A stretch of 64,000 bases of DNA from Trichaptum fuscoviolaceum. Taxonomy: Eukaryota; Basidiomycota; Agaricomycetes; Hymenochaetales; Trichaptaceae. Each line of letters opens with the position of its first letter. Position 1 is the first letter of the stretch. Where the stretch lies: contig CAJSYZ010000001.1 in NCBI GenBank assembly GCA_910574455.1, forward strand, positions 3,579,424 to 3,643,423, in the 5' to 3' direction. A program made the position numbers and the translations under genes. This document shows, piece by piece, positions 34,412 to 47,137 of the stretch. The notes below the pieces were generated by a model. It did no database searches. It was given only the letters and a program-made list of their open reading frames with translations, and had not been told where the DNA came from.

Positions 34412-36334
34412 ATGTTCATTCAAACATTAAGGCGAATGACACGACCATCAACGCTGCAACGTACGAGGCAAGTTGCTCAGCACATAAGCTCATCCAGTGC
34501 TGCTGCTGCTCCCATCGAAGTGAGTCACATAAAACATCGTACGTTTGGTTTGGGCTTTGTACTGAGCTCGATCATCTATTATCATGTAGCCGACTGTTTT
34601 GTTTGAGTCAAATGGCTCTGTTCGGCGATACATCCTGAACCGTCCGCAGAAACTCAATGCATTGGACTCGACCATGATCCGTGCCTTGGGGCCGAAAATT
34701 CAAGTATGTATCAGCCTTTTTGGCCTTTGTTTCAGAATGATTGTGACCTAACATTATCCTCGCTTTCTAGGAATGGGATGCTTCTGAACTTTGTCGTATA
34801 GTTGTTGGAGACGGATCTGGCAAGGCTTTTTGCGCAGGGGGTGACGTCGAGAGTGAGTTTTCCGTTGGTTTTGTTCCAACGACTGTCATTCAATATTAGA
34901 TTTCCTCTGAACCTGCAAGGCGTGGTAAGAGACGCGGCGAACCTCAAGACACGACCCAGAGCGATCAACTTCTTTAAACAAGAGTAAGATGTATTCCATT
35001 TTCGGTCAATCCTATGGAAGTAAGATCTCATGCTTGGTTCAGGTTCGAACTTGATTATCAGCTGGCAACTCTACGGAAGCCGTATGTTGTGATATGTGAC
35101 GGCTTTACCAGTACGTTTGGAGTATGTCTTAGCACGCAAATCATTATTGATATTCCATCTCCGAAGTGGGGGGCGGTGTCGGTCTATCTGCCCATGCTCC
35201 ATTTAGAATCGCAACAGAAAACACGAAATTCGCTATGCCGGAGACTAATATTGGATATTCCCCAGATGTCGGCGCAAATTTCTTTCTCTCCAGACTGGAC
35301 GGCGAAATTGGAACTTATCTGGGTCTCACAAGCTACACATTAATCGGTCGCGCAGTCTTGTGAGTAACTTTCTGATCTAGTTGCATTCCACTGCAGGATT
35401 TTGAATCATGAGTTGAAACGCGTGCTCAGTGAAAATGGCTTCGCGACGCATTTCGTACCTTCCCGTCGTATACCGCAGCTTCTGGCTCAGTTGGCGGCAC
35501 TTCACGACCCAACACCGCAAATGATTAACTCATTGATCGAGGAACACTATGGTGAACCTCTTTCTGCCGAAACCAGCAATGCAATCACGGGTGAAATCCG
35601 CGACGCTGTGGATACAGCCTTCGGTCACGATACCGTGGAAGAGATCTTCACTTCGTTAGAGGGGCTCAAACGGTCTCCGTCGGATTCTGTTGCCAAATGG
35701 GCGAAAGATACACTGGAGGTTCTGGAGCTTCGCAGCCCTACTTCTTTGAAAGTTGCTCTAAATGCTGTTCGACTGGGAAAGAAAATGAACCTCGCAGAGG
35801 TTCTTCGCATGGAGATGGGCATAGCCACTGCTTTCCTTGTAAGAATGCATTCCGTCTGGACCGTATTACCATTTCGACCATTAATTGTATTCGCTTTCAT
35901 ATTCTCAGAGTGGAGCCAGTAAAGACTTCGAGACAGGAGTCACTGCAGTCCTGATAGACAAGAAACGCGGTGTTAGGCCAAATTGGACTCCCAATACCTT
36001 ACCAGAGGTCTCCGATGACTTGGTCAACAAATTCTTCAGTCCGGAGTCAGAATACGTGAAGGCAGCGCCCCAGCTAGACCTCCCAGGCTCCGCGGCGCAG
36101 AAACTAGAGCCGACTCAATTCGCACTTCCGACTGAACATGAGATCGAGCAAATTGTTCGCGGCCTTCACTCCCAAAGCGGCGCCGTCGCCTACAACCTAG
36201 ACAATCTCATTCAAAGATTCCGCAACATGACAGGCGACAAGCACGGCGTAGAAGCAAAGATACGAGAAGTCGTTGCTCGGCGATGTGAGGAGGTAGCAGA
36301 CCCGGATAACCATCGTTGTCTACGTTGGAAATAG
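34412..36334 (+). CDS. 3-hydroxyisobutyryl-CoA hydrolase, mitochondrial (HIBCH/Ehd3-like)
   Basis: Crotonase-fold enzyme of valine breakdown; in fungi the relative is also found with the mitochondrial ribosome (mS47). ATG at 34412 gives a presequence ([20 protein letters not shown]). Motifs: [93 protein letters not shown]. Exons: 34412-34519, 34590-34703, 34771-34852, 34920-34983, 35043-35110, 35167-35359, 35430-35838, 35909-36334. I place the acceptor at 35429 because it yields [16 protein letters not shown], which fits the family; an earlier acceptor at 35396 would insert 11 residues. The sequence has DVGANFFL where many relatives have DVGG. Ends [11 protein letters not shown]. Confidence 0.9.
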
Positions 36335-38320
36335 CTAATGCGATGGCATGTCTAATTTGGTATTGCTCACCTTCGTTATAATTCTACTATCGGCCAAACT
36401 GGCCTCTCATGGCATATACAGCATGACGGCGTGCACTCTTGCTAGGACTTCTGCTTCTGCAAGATGCAAGATGAAGAGTGGCCCAGCGAGGCAGTGACGT
36501 CCTCCGTTTGCGCCGTGCGAGCGATGGTAACTCGCAGGGCCGTTGTGGCGCACAAGCCCTGCGCTGAAACGTTTCAAATGGCTTCATCGTGTGTTAATCT
36601 TTGATTGTAAGGACCGATCGCGAGTCGCGAGGGCTGTAGATTTCTCGGACTGCTTCACGGGACTAAGGACTCAGCGTAATGGCTTCGAGTCAGTCCGATG
36701 TCTCCGCCTCGTCGCCGAATCCTCTAGTACAGACTGCTTGACGTCGACGACGTTTTCTATTTACCTCTTCTAAGTAATACCTCGAGATGGGGGATCGTGT
36801 GCTGAGAACGGTCCTGCACTACTGGACCACATATCGTAGCCGATTTCCTTCATAGTATCTCATTCTAGGCCGTACGCTCTTGTGAAAGCGGCGCATCACC
36901 AGAGTAGGGGTAGTTGTGTGGCAGGCGAGGCGGCATAACATCATCCAGGTTCGTAACACGACGCATCACTATTGCTCTGCTTGCTCCTCTCAAGGGTCAA
37001 CTTGTGGCGGTGTGATCCAGGCGATACCCGAGGTAGCGTGCAGTTGAGGAGAGCGAATGATGCACAATTAAATTCATGATTTTTCAATCTTCACTCTTAC
37101 GATCCTTATCACGGATACGTGTATGGGTTTCGACGGACTCACCTTCTGATTGTAGGGGTGAGTAAGTCTATACAGCTCTGGGTACAGGATTTATCTCTAC
37201 GGCTTGCTCACAACAATTTCCTATACAAAGAGATTCTTTCGACGCCGCAAGCGTGCGCCATGCGATGCAAAATTTGGGCGCCGCGCCTTGTTTCCAGAAT
37301 TTTGAACCCAAGAATGTGGTAACTCAAATCATACTCTATGCATTCTATCTCGTAAATGGTTATTCTATATTCTATGGCTATGGCTTCCAAGAGACTATCG
37401 ACGAATATCGATCGGCCTCTCGACGTTCCGATAAACCTCCCTTGTGCTTTGTCCTGGATCTTATCGGGTTTTGCTGACAAATTGTTTGGCATCAATCGCA
37501 GTTTCATCGTTGAGTTCAGGAATCAGTGGTGAGTCAAACTGATTATTCCAGTGCAACCTCGTGCGGCTACCATGACCATTGCATAGAGGATGCTCTGGGA
37601 GTCTGAGTCACTTGTAAGAGTACTGTTATGGCTGAAAAGACTGTCGTACTGGTGGGGATGAGGACCGGATCAAACAAGAATAACACGCGGTGCTTTCGTT
37701 TCTCCTTACAAGGGTAATTACTCGAATAATAGTTGAGTATCCTGCTAAGACTATTCATGGATATTCACTGACCTAGAGGTCCAAGTGAGGGCGAAGCGAG
37801 ACGGCGGAAGTAAGCAGTGAGGTGTACGAGGATATCAGTTATGTGATATGAGTCGATCTAATGCAGTGACCTCCCATCAGTGCCGAGGGAAATAATACAA
37901 CGCATTCAACTGTGTAACGCGCAGGTCGATGGATTAGGCAGTCGAGAATGATGGCATTCCAAACCTACGGTTTGGTGTTTGCGACATCTGGGACCTACAC
38001 CTCGGGGTCGATCTCGAAACGGTCCCGGGTTGCTGATGTGAGTTCAATGCAAAACGGGCATCTCGGACCTGTGGCCTACTGCTCGGAGCCCGGCCTATTG
38101 CTAGAAACGCAGATGTAATAGTTTGGTTTCTGGTCTTACTCAGTCATGCTCCCTCATGGGTGCGCGGCTCATCAATTACTGGTAAATAATGTTAATTGAT
38201 TGACTTCAGTAGCTGTGCTTGAGCTCGGTATAAGAAGAGGAGGTTCGTTTGCTTCATCCTCACCAAGTATCCAGTCACTTCTCCAACACAAACTGGCCTC
38301 CCGCAATAATCGAGCCAGCA
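36335..38320. other. Intergenic, about 2 kb, no gene supported
   Basis: Open frames are short and lack family features on both strands. No tRNA-like B box found by eye. The last part probably holds the promoter of the dioxygenase gene. Confidence 0.4.
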
Positions 38321-39825
38321 ATGAACTACTACCATATCTTACCGTCTGCTCCCCAGCTAATGCGCCTAGGCACCTCAGCAATGAACCAGGTGCTTGCGAC
38401 ATTAAAATCAATTGGCGTAGAGGCACCCAAGGCAAATGCGGAATTCGATATTGATAATGAAATGGGATTCCTCCCTTCACGCCCTTTACATCGGCTCCCC
38501 GAGGCATTCGATTTCTGGGAAAGGGCACTGTCAGACGCCGCGTCCATGTTGAGCTTGGGTGAGGATGAGTCGCCTGAGGCAATCTCCAAGCGTGCAGGGT
38601 CCGAGCAATGGCGCGCGCGGATACGCGAGGTAAGCAACGTCGATCCTCGCATGGGTGGTTTGCTCATGCCAATTTCCTATAAAAGGGTCCGTTAATCTCG
38701 ATACAAACCATCGAAAACGATCATCGTAGCCTTCAAAGAGCACATCTTGTCCTTGCATATTTGACGCATTACTATGTCCATTCAATCCCTCCTTCAAGTA
38801 ACCCTGCGCCTGTGCTTATTCCGCGTCAACTGTCGATCCCCCTTGTCGCTGTATCACGGATACTTGGCATTGCTCCGGTGCTGACATACGCCGACACCGT
38901 CCTGTGGAATGCTTACCCAGACGATCCCCAATTCCCGATGTCCCCCGACAACATGCGCTTCCAGCATCTATTTTCGGGTTCAGATGACGAAGACGCTTTC
39001 TATCGCGCCTCCGCCAGCGTTGAGTTGAAAGGGGCCGAGCTGCTCCAGATTATCGAGGAATACAATCATCTTCCTGACGTCAATGATATCAACGTCGTGT
39101 TCCGGATAAAGAGGATGTTGTTTCGAGTAGCTGAAATCATTGACGACCTCAATGACACTGTGATGAGCGTACGCGCTGGTTGTGACCCCCACGTCTTCTA
39201 TTATTCGATTCGTCCATGGTATCGGGGTGCTGATGCGGACGGCCCAACTTCACCCGGTTGGATATACGAAGGAGTCGAGGAGTCACACCTTGACCTCAGT
39301 GGACCTTCTGCTGGCCAGAGTTCAGTGTTCCATACTATAGATGTTTGGCTGGACATCGACCACAAGCTGAAACAAAGGAGATACCCCGCACCATCTGAGG
39401 ATAACAAGAAGTCAGACTTATCTTTCATGGAGAGGATGTAAGCAGGATTTCTTTCACCCACTCAGACAATTTGACTGACATAGTTATGCAGGCGACGGTA
39501 CATGCCTGGGCCTCACAGGGAGTTTCTCCAGTACGTCCAAAGCTCTCAGCGTCCCATACGTGGGCTCGTCCGTCAAACACCCGCTCTGAAGGAGTCATAC
39601 AACACAGCTGTGATGGCACTGAAGAAATTCAGGGACTGCCACATTCGGGTAGCAACTCTCTACGTCGTTTCTGCCAAGAACAGGTGTCCAATGATGGCTG
39701 CGATGGCCAACAAACTTGACGATTCAGCGCAAGGACCTGTCCGTGGTACAGGAGGAACTGAGTTAGCAACGCTTCTAAAGGCAGGGCGTGATGCGACCAG
39801 AAGAGCTATCCTACCTTCAAACTAA
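38321..39825 (+). CDS. Indoleamine 2,3-dioxygenase (IDO/Bna2 family)
   Basis: Haem enzyme opening the indole ring of tryptophan to N-formylkynurenine, the first step of the kynurenine/NAD route. Start taken at ATG 38321 (MNYYHILPSAPQ); a later ATG (MRLGTSAMNQVL) is possible. Motifs: GFLPSRPLHRLP, LVLAYLTHYYVHS, LSIPLVAVSRILGIAPVLTY, LFSGSDDEDAFYRASASVEL, IRPWYRGADADG, GWIYEGVEES, LDLSGPSAGQSSVFHTIDVW, RRYMPGPHREFLQYV and KKFRDCHIRVATLYV, whose His is the proximal haem ligand by family knowledge. Exons: 38321-38629, 38686-39437, 39492-39825. Ends ATRRAILPSN. No break seen. Confidence 0.93.
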
Positions 39826-40359
39826 ATGATATAGCTTTGACAATATTTATCTTCGTGGATACCCATTCATCCCCTTTATTATTAATTATCAGCGTCACGG
39901 TCATATAGCATAGCCTTCGAGCTCGAACACCTCCACTTCATCACTGCATATCTTTATTCAATCATTCGTAAGATTCGTTACTTTATCATTTCAATTGTAA
40001 ATAGAACGCAATGTCTTTGGATTCCGAAAAGTGTTATTGTAGCATAAATAACAAAATAATAGTATTTAACTGACCTTCCCATACCCCTGGCCTGATCGTC
40101 CTCCACCATACGCTTGGTATCGTACAATTGCAAGAAGCTTTGTCCGAGTGAACTTGCACACTTGGAAGTGACGATGAGGTTGTGATTCAAGTTCAACCGT
40201 CTTCCTCTACTTACTTTCCGGACGTCGACCGTGACGTCAGTGGACGTGTGACCAATTGTTATGGTTCGCGTTTGTGACAGTCATTCATTTCGAACGTTGC
40301 CTCTGCCCTCTATCTGCACATACACACTTCACGTACATTAAAAGCACGCCCGACTTTCA
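39826..40359. other. Intergenic, promoter side of CKS1
   Basis: AT-rich spacer of about 530 bp; nothing recognised apart from the expected promoter function. Confidence 0.35.
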
Positions 40360-40811
40360 ATGCCTGCCAATCCCCAGCAGAAAAGCAAAGCAGAAGCTCT
40401 TGCAGAATGGGAAAAATATGTAGAGAAGTACGCTGCTCGTTGGGCTTTCTATTGATGCCCTGGACTCATCACAAGATGCCAGGATTCACTACTCCGATCG
40501 CTACAGCGACGATCTATACGAATATCGACATGTCATCCTCCCAAAGCCTCTTTTGAAACTCATCCCTAAACAATACTTCAATGAAGAAACCGGTACTTTA
40601 CGCCTTCTAAGTGAAGCTGAATGGCGAGGGATCGGCATCCAGCAGAGTTTAGGATGGGTTCACTACGAAGTACACAGTGCGTCTCAATACGTTGTTCGTT
40701 TCATCTGACTGACCAGCTTTTGTAGCACCGGAGCCTCATGTTCTTCTATTCCGACGAGAAGTTGGTTTCCAGCCACCGACAGCGGAGGGCAGACAATTGG
40801 GGAGAAAGTGA
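40360..40811 (+). CDS. CKS1: Cyclin-dependent kinase regulatory subunit (CKS1/suc1)
   Basis: Small adaptor that binds Cdk1 and phosphorylated partners in cell-cycle control. ATG at 40360 ([20 protein letters not shown]). After intron 40428-40482 the frame reads [20 protein letters not shown], then [13 protein letters not shown] and [20 protein letters not shown]. After intron 40677-40725 it reads [15 protein letters not shown] and ends GRQLGRK at 40811. Three exons, about 104 residues, a usual length. The core motifs ([23 protein letters not shown]) are diagnostic. The second acceptor was chosen because only it gives EKIHYSDRY in frame; an acceptor 13 bases upstream breaks it. Confidence 0.95.
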
Positions 40812-41923
40812 TGTATTTAAAGATAAGGCTCAACCCTCTGTCTTTTCCTTTCTTCATAGTTCAATCGTATTACTCCTTTCACCCAAGTCCTTCACCTCGG
40901 CACCGTTGCTATCCTGTCAGTATACTTATTACCTCTCATCGCCAGGTCTCATTGTGTTCTATGTTCATTTGGTCCCCGTGCCACAGTTAACTTCTTTCAT
41001 TTCTTTGCTCTGTTCGTTCGTGCCCGCTGTCGTGCCTCACCTACCTGTATATCCCTCATCACCATCGAAATGTTATCTGATTAGTTTCAGTATCTGCAGT
41101 TGTGCCAGGCCTTGCCGAATGGACATGCATCTCCGAGCTCCAAACGTACTCGCCGCTCCGGATCACAGCTGAGCTGGGCACACCGGAGCGTTGCTTTCTT
41201 TGCTGCTGCCGCACCCTTCCGCCCTATCAAAAAGGCGACTGCTGGCGGGATCAAACCACTGCTCGTCATACCTGACACTTGTTTCAGAAAAGTCTATTCC
41301 ACGTGGGTTGAGTCAGAGCTATACGCTGACAGGGTCAGTTCTCGATCAGACACTAAGTTCTGCTAAATACAAGAGATCATATATCGTGGCTGGCAATGCT
41401 GTCTCGTTTCTAACGTTCTGCATTAATCATTTTCCCGCCGATTTCTTTGAGAAATTGTGGCAAGCGTGTATACCGTCTCATGGGCGAAATGATGCAAGTT
41501 ACGTGTCAGTCTACATAGGGTCCCTAGTAGGTAGCCCGTGCTGCATTTCGCAACACTGATTTTGATGCTATCTTTCGTTGGGCAGATCTCTTGAAGGAAC
41601 GCCTGGGATAGACTATAAACTATGATCGTTGACCATCACTTGCCACTGAGTCATGTCCGTGATCATGTTCAGATAAGGCAGGCAATGGATATACTTTCAG
41701 ACAGTCGTCGCTGTCTGAAAAGCACGCTGCTTTGCACAGTAAAAGTTGTGCGACGGTGCCAATCAATACCCGTTCAAAACAAAGCAGAGGCGCTGGACGC
41801 TAAACTTAGCCAATCATCTGTTCGGACTTCACAGGCACAATTGTGATAAAAATTTCAGAGAAATCAGATAGATTTAGATATTGTAAGGGAGTTACCAAAC
41901 TAATCGTTGAAAACAGAAGATAT
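40812..41923. other. Convergent intergenic region, about 1.1 kb
   Basis: Between the 3' ends of CKS1 and the M16 peptidase gene. Overlapping short frames around 41100-41560 show no known motif, so I do not call a gene. Confidence 0.35.
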
Positions 41924-44900
41924 TCAGAATCTCGACAATGGTAGATCGTGGAACTCCTCCACAGCCTTCGCAGGACCTGTAAGCTTCAATCCCTGACGGA
42001 ATTCTTTTCCATCCTTGATGTAGACCACATTCGGACCAAGCTCCAAGACGCCATCCCCGACCGCAGGATATTTGGCACCGAGCACATCCAATTCCTCGAG
42101 CAATGTGCTGGCAACCGCCGAATCAACCCTTACACCAGGGTCCTTCCCATTGACCAATACGTCAGTCCAATGTGCCTTAACGGCGGCGACGGGCGGCTCG
42201 CTAGCGCTCAGCGCCAAATAATTATCTTCGTCAATGGGCACATGGTGTGTCTTTAAGAGGACGAGGAATGCTTGTGCTGCCGGAAGACTGAACTTCCGAG
42301 GCGCTGGTCTTTGCGATCGGACATGCACGGAGAGCTTTGAACGGGTGGACGAAGCGGGGTCGATGTACTTAGCGAACATAGCCAGGACTTCGTCTTTCGT
42401 TACAGTCTGCAGCAATATGGCATCGCGCTCGCCTGTCAAAGAGGGCGTAAACGTCAGTGTGATTCATCCATCGATCGATCTAGGGTGAGCGGAGAAAATT
42501 TGCCAGGTCAGATTCGAACATAAACTCACGACGAGAGAAATCAAGATATCCAGACTCGATGTGGTTCCAAAATCGAATTGTCTCCTCGTTCATGTTCTTC
42601 AACTTCTCATTCCATTTTCGTATTAGACCATCTTTCTGCTCCTGGAAGTGCGCCTCATCCATCATCTCGATGGTGCTGCGCATATGGACGAGGAATGCAT
42701 CTACGCGAGATTCCAGATATTTCGGATCCTTCTCAGACTGCACGAGAATCCGCAGTCCAACTGACTCCGTGCCCTGCCACTCCGAAGCGTAAACAATGTA
42801 GCCAAGCTGTTCCTTTGTTCGCAGGATGTTAAAGGCAGGCTCATGAAGGATCTGGGCCAGAAGACGGAAAGTCGCTCGCGACCGTGGATTCGATATGTTT
42901 CCAACATGACAATAATACGTGAGGGCAGAGTTGGGCTCGTTGGGGTTCGGCACTTTGAGTTCCCAAACATAATTACAGCCTAGCTTTGCTATTAGAATCG
43001 TGGATTTATACCATTGATTATGGGTTACCTTCTGGAAGTAGGCGTGACAGCTCCCGGGGGACTTTGTCGTCAGGTAAAGGCTGCGCGCCGAGGACAGTCT
43101 CAGTGATTGAAGCGATGGCAAGGGCATCCTGTGCAACGAGAAGTCAGCGTAAGGAAACCTTTCCAACGCATATCATACCTCTTTCTGCAGATTGCCGTTA
43201 ACAAGCACATTGTATTTTAGTTCGAACAGTAATTTATCTTTATGTACCCGTATATCCTCGGCGGTGATTCCTTTTCAGCATTCAGCCAAATATTTCCCTT
43301 TTCATGACAACAAATAGTCCAGCGTACCTGGAATTTCTTGTAGTTTGTCCGTCAGTATGAACTGCTGGTCTGCAAGTACATACTTCCCAAAATAGTCAGA
43401 GAGATGGTATGTTTGCCCAAGAAAAAAGTTTTCCCATGAGAGTTTGAGCTTCACAAGGAGAGACACAAATTCAGCGGACCAACTACTTTCGTAAACCAGC
43501 TGCACTAACCTGTTCCTTCATGACCTCCAATCTATCCTCTTTAATCTCAAGATTCCTGATCTTCTCAAGTACATGCTGAGTGAGGACGTGCAATTTATCA
43601 TTATACCCGCCGAGGCTGATGTATAATCCAAGAACTGTCGCGCCGAAATCGTACCGAAGCCCAGCAAGATCCGCATCATACGCAAATTCAGTGAGCGAAT
43701 CCTGCACAAGGTCGACAAATAGCCTAGTCATGACGGAAGATTTTGCTGACGCGTTGGCAAATGGTCTGAACAAGGGGATATGAACAATGACAGTGGTTAA
43801 TAAGCAAAGAATTTTTTTTATTCATGATGATCACGAACGTTCTTGCTTCAATCATCACTTGAGCCCTCGGTACCCAGAACTGATCGTCTTTTTTGTGCCA
43901 CAGTTCTGTTACAGGTGAGCGCTTAAGGAGAATCGGCCGCTTCAAGGGCTACATTATCAGTGTATTGAATTTTATAAGTTAACTATGGGGTTGAAGTGCG
44001 AAGTGTGTGATTAACATACCTGTGAGACATCCGTTTTCTTCACCTCCACGTTGATTGGGATGAACTCGTTCGGCCCGGGGAGGAACAGCTCGGGAATATC
44101 ATTCGGTTGTCTCGCCGCCTCCATGAACTCAGCATCCATGGTGTCCACTGCATACTCCGTACCATACCAGGGTTCCTTCTGCCATACAGTTTCGGTGCTC
44201 TTTCCTACGACTGAATGGTCCTTAGCCATCACTACTACGCGGCCGGTCTCCACGTTCAAACCCGCAAGCATTTCGTGAACTAACTTCTCATCCCAATCCC
44301 AAGTGAGCTGAGGACCGCTGAGAACTAAAGAACGAGGAATTGGGTGCGAGAGATGTTCAGAAACCCATGTCGCATAACTATCTGGACGCCTTTTCTCTGC
44401 GAAGCGGAAGCGCAGAGCAGATAGAGTTTGGATCTCTTCTTGATATCGTGATGTGAAAGAGGATGTACGAAGAAGGTTGAGGTACTTATAACAAGCTAGG
44501 ACAGCTTCACGATAGTTTTCTGTCGTATATAATTGTATCAGTGACTTACTATGAATGATACACAAAATCACTAACGGAAACCCTCCTTCGTCAAATGAAT
44601 CGTCGCCTTGAACATCGCAAATCCGCGGCCAAGATTTTGAGCTCCAGCGCTCAAGCTTGTAATCCATCCTTTATTCTTAAGATATGCATGTAATGAACCA
44701 GGACCTTCGTGACCAACGAAATGCGAGATAAAATTGTCCGGTTTGGAGCGCCAGAATGGTGGTTGGTATGGTAGAGGAAAAGAGATTTCAAATGCATGGA
44801 AGTCCATAATAGTTTTCACATGAATGAATTTCTAAGTGACAGAAATTCAGCATATATCCATAGTACGTGTCTTCCACGAAAAGAAAAGAATCATACCGAG

Positions 44901-46661
44901 CGTTCTTCTGGGCCGAACGGATGATCAGGAATAACTGGTGCTGGGTTTGGGCCAATATTAGAAATAGGAGAGAACATCGTTGCTGTCATGTTAGTAAGGT
45001 CGTCAAGAGATTCTAGATTGAACGACCCAGGTAAGAATCTGTCATTAATTTTCTAATTGAGAAGCTCACCCTTGCCAATCACACACAAGCTCATACGATC
45101 TGCTGAGTACTCCTTTTTCCACCATTCGATTAATCTTCTGCGCGTTTCTCGTCCAACCACACCGCCATCCGCTTCAGACTCACTGTTAGCAGAGCTTGCG
45201 ACAGACGGTGCGGGTGAAGCAACACGACTAGGAATCGGAGAGGGTGCCGCGTTGCCGTTAGCTGATAATCTATCGCCTGCCACAGACCCACTAACTGTTC
45301 CATTACCGTTACCATTCGTTCCCTTATTCCCTGTTTTCGCTTTACGAGCTGCCTCAGTCAACGTCTGCTTGTTTCCGGTACCAAATTTGCTCCATGCGTG
45401 TCCGGGTTTGGTCAGGTGTTTATTCAGCTGGAATATACGCCACATGTCATTTTGCAGGTTTTTCTTGTTTTCAGAGTCTACTGCATTCAATTCCCGGAGA
45501 GTGCAAGACGGGTGGAAAAGCGGGGAATGGAAGAATCCCGAGAAGCGCTGGAGGGCACCCGGTAGGGCCGTAGAGGATACGGAGAAGTAGTAATTGGTGT
45601 TGGATGCAGCTGTGTACGCATTGGAGTTCCCGCCATTCTTTGACAGATACTGTGAATAGATTTGTATCAGGCAATGCAAGTGCTCGGGTACAATAGACAG
45701 CTACCCACTTCTGAGTACTCGTTTTCTTTCGGGTATTGCTCAGTGCCCTAAAGAAGAGACTTAGACCAATAGCTCGAGACGACAAAGAATGACCGACCAT
45801 GAAAAGGAGATGTTCACAGAAATGAGCAAGTCCGGGAATATCATCCTAAAAATCCATGTTAGCCAGAGTTACGGCTTCTTTGCAGCAAATACTAGGGAAA
45901 TGGAAGCCAGGCATAGTTTTGTAGTCCAAAAGGCCAGAATTGTAGACCCGTAGACATGAGCCTCTCTTCGCCAGCTTTTAACTTTTAATACATGTAAACC
46001 TCTGCTAGGTGACGATGTCGACGTTGTCCGAGGGACCTCGGAAGGTGGCGATAATGGGGCTCGCAGGCTCAAGTTGACTTCCTGCAGGCTCAACAGACGC
46101 CGACTTACAGTATCAAGTTGACAGATGAGAAAAGTTCAACGTCGGTCGGCGCCACCTTCAAGCCGTCGAACGAGATATCTCCCGTGATATTAAACCGCAT
46201 TTCCACGAAGCAACGCTCTTATCGGGGCCACACAGTACTGAGCCACTCACAGGATCACTTAGGTGCCCCACGGCGACGTCCAAACTCGCGGCGGCCTTGT
46301 CGGTCTTCGCGTCGTGAACGAGTAGAGCCTGCAGCCCGTTCTCAAGTCGCACCATCCGGTATTCACGATCATCTTGCTCGGACTTGTGGATTGGTTTCGT
46401 ATAAACGTAGTGTCCTGGTACCGAATTACTGGGTTTAACAAAAGTCCAGAACTCATCGTCCTTCTCTACATCGTACACTGTCGAGTCCGAGATAGGTGAT
46501 TGAAGAGGCTTGAGGTTGTTGACAGCCATAGCAAAAGAACGTCTGGAAACGAAGAGCGAATTAATTGGAGAGAGACGATGATGGGTGGGATGAAGGGAAG
46601 TCCGTCGAGGCAAATGTGAGAGTAAGGGGGAAAGCCTGAAGTAAGAAAGCAAGGCCCGCAT
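41924..46661 (-). CDS. M16 metallopeptidase, insulin-degrading enzyme/Ste23 homologue
   Basis: Zinc peptidase of the inverzincin family that cuts small peptides inside a closed chamber. ATG at 46661 gives an Arg-rich leader ([20 protein letters not shown]); a second ATG about 44 codons later ([10 protein letters not shown]) fits a cytosolic form. Motifs: [32 protein letters not shown] with the inverted zinc site [43 protein letters not shown] with the distal Glu. An acidic, Ser/Asn/Gly-rich insertion (about 45190-45370) interrupts the first domain just before [20 protein letters not shown]. Further M16 repeats follow: [40 protein letters not shown], and the C-terminus [12 protein letters not shown]. 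At least ten exons. Confidence 0.93.
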
Positions 46662-47137
46662 AGGGCGGGAACAACAGAAGGAGGCTTGAAATTACTCCGG
46701 CGGGTTTAGAACCGAGGGCGAGTTCATCATGATGTTCGCCTCAGATCTTGTCCAGCTTGCGCGACCCGGTCACGTGGTATCACTGGCAGAGACGGCTGAG
46801 GACCGTACCAGTCACTGTACTTTAGCTTCTGCTTCCAGAACGCGTTGCTTCTTACACATGATGTTAGTTTGCTAAAGTTACTGACACTCGGTTTGGAGAC
46901 TGGGTACCGCGTCAGTCCTTCGCAAGCTCCTTGAACGTCTTACCAGTCACAGTCATAATCAACGGACAATAGTGTAGTCAATTTCCGCTCTGCAGCAGTG
47001 AAAGCAAACTGCTTTTTAATACCAAAGTTCGAAAGATTCAGTATAATTGGTTTCAGGAGGTCATCATTAATCATATGTTAACACTAGTGTACACGATTGT
47101 CGAAAAAACAGTCAACTTGGGAATTACAAGGACAAGA
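46662..47137. other. Intergenic, upstream of the M16 peptidase gene
   Basis: About 480 bp between the peptidase start codon and the RPA1 stop codon. Should hold the peptidase promoter; nothing else recognised. Confidence 0.35.

Noticed and set aside
41100..41560. Small gene between CKS1 and the M16 peptidase
   Set aside because: Two overlapping frames without motif, signal peptide or clear splice pattern.
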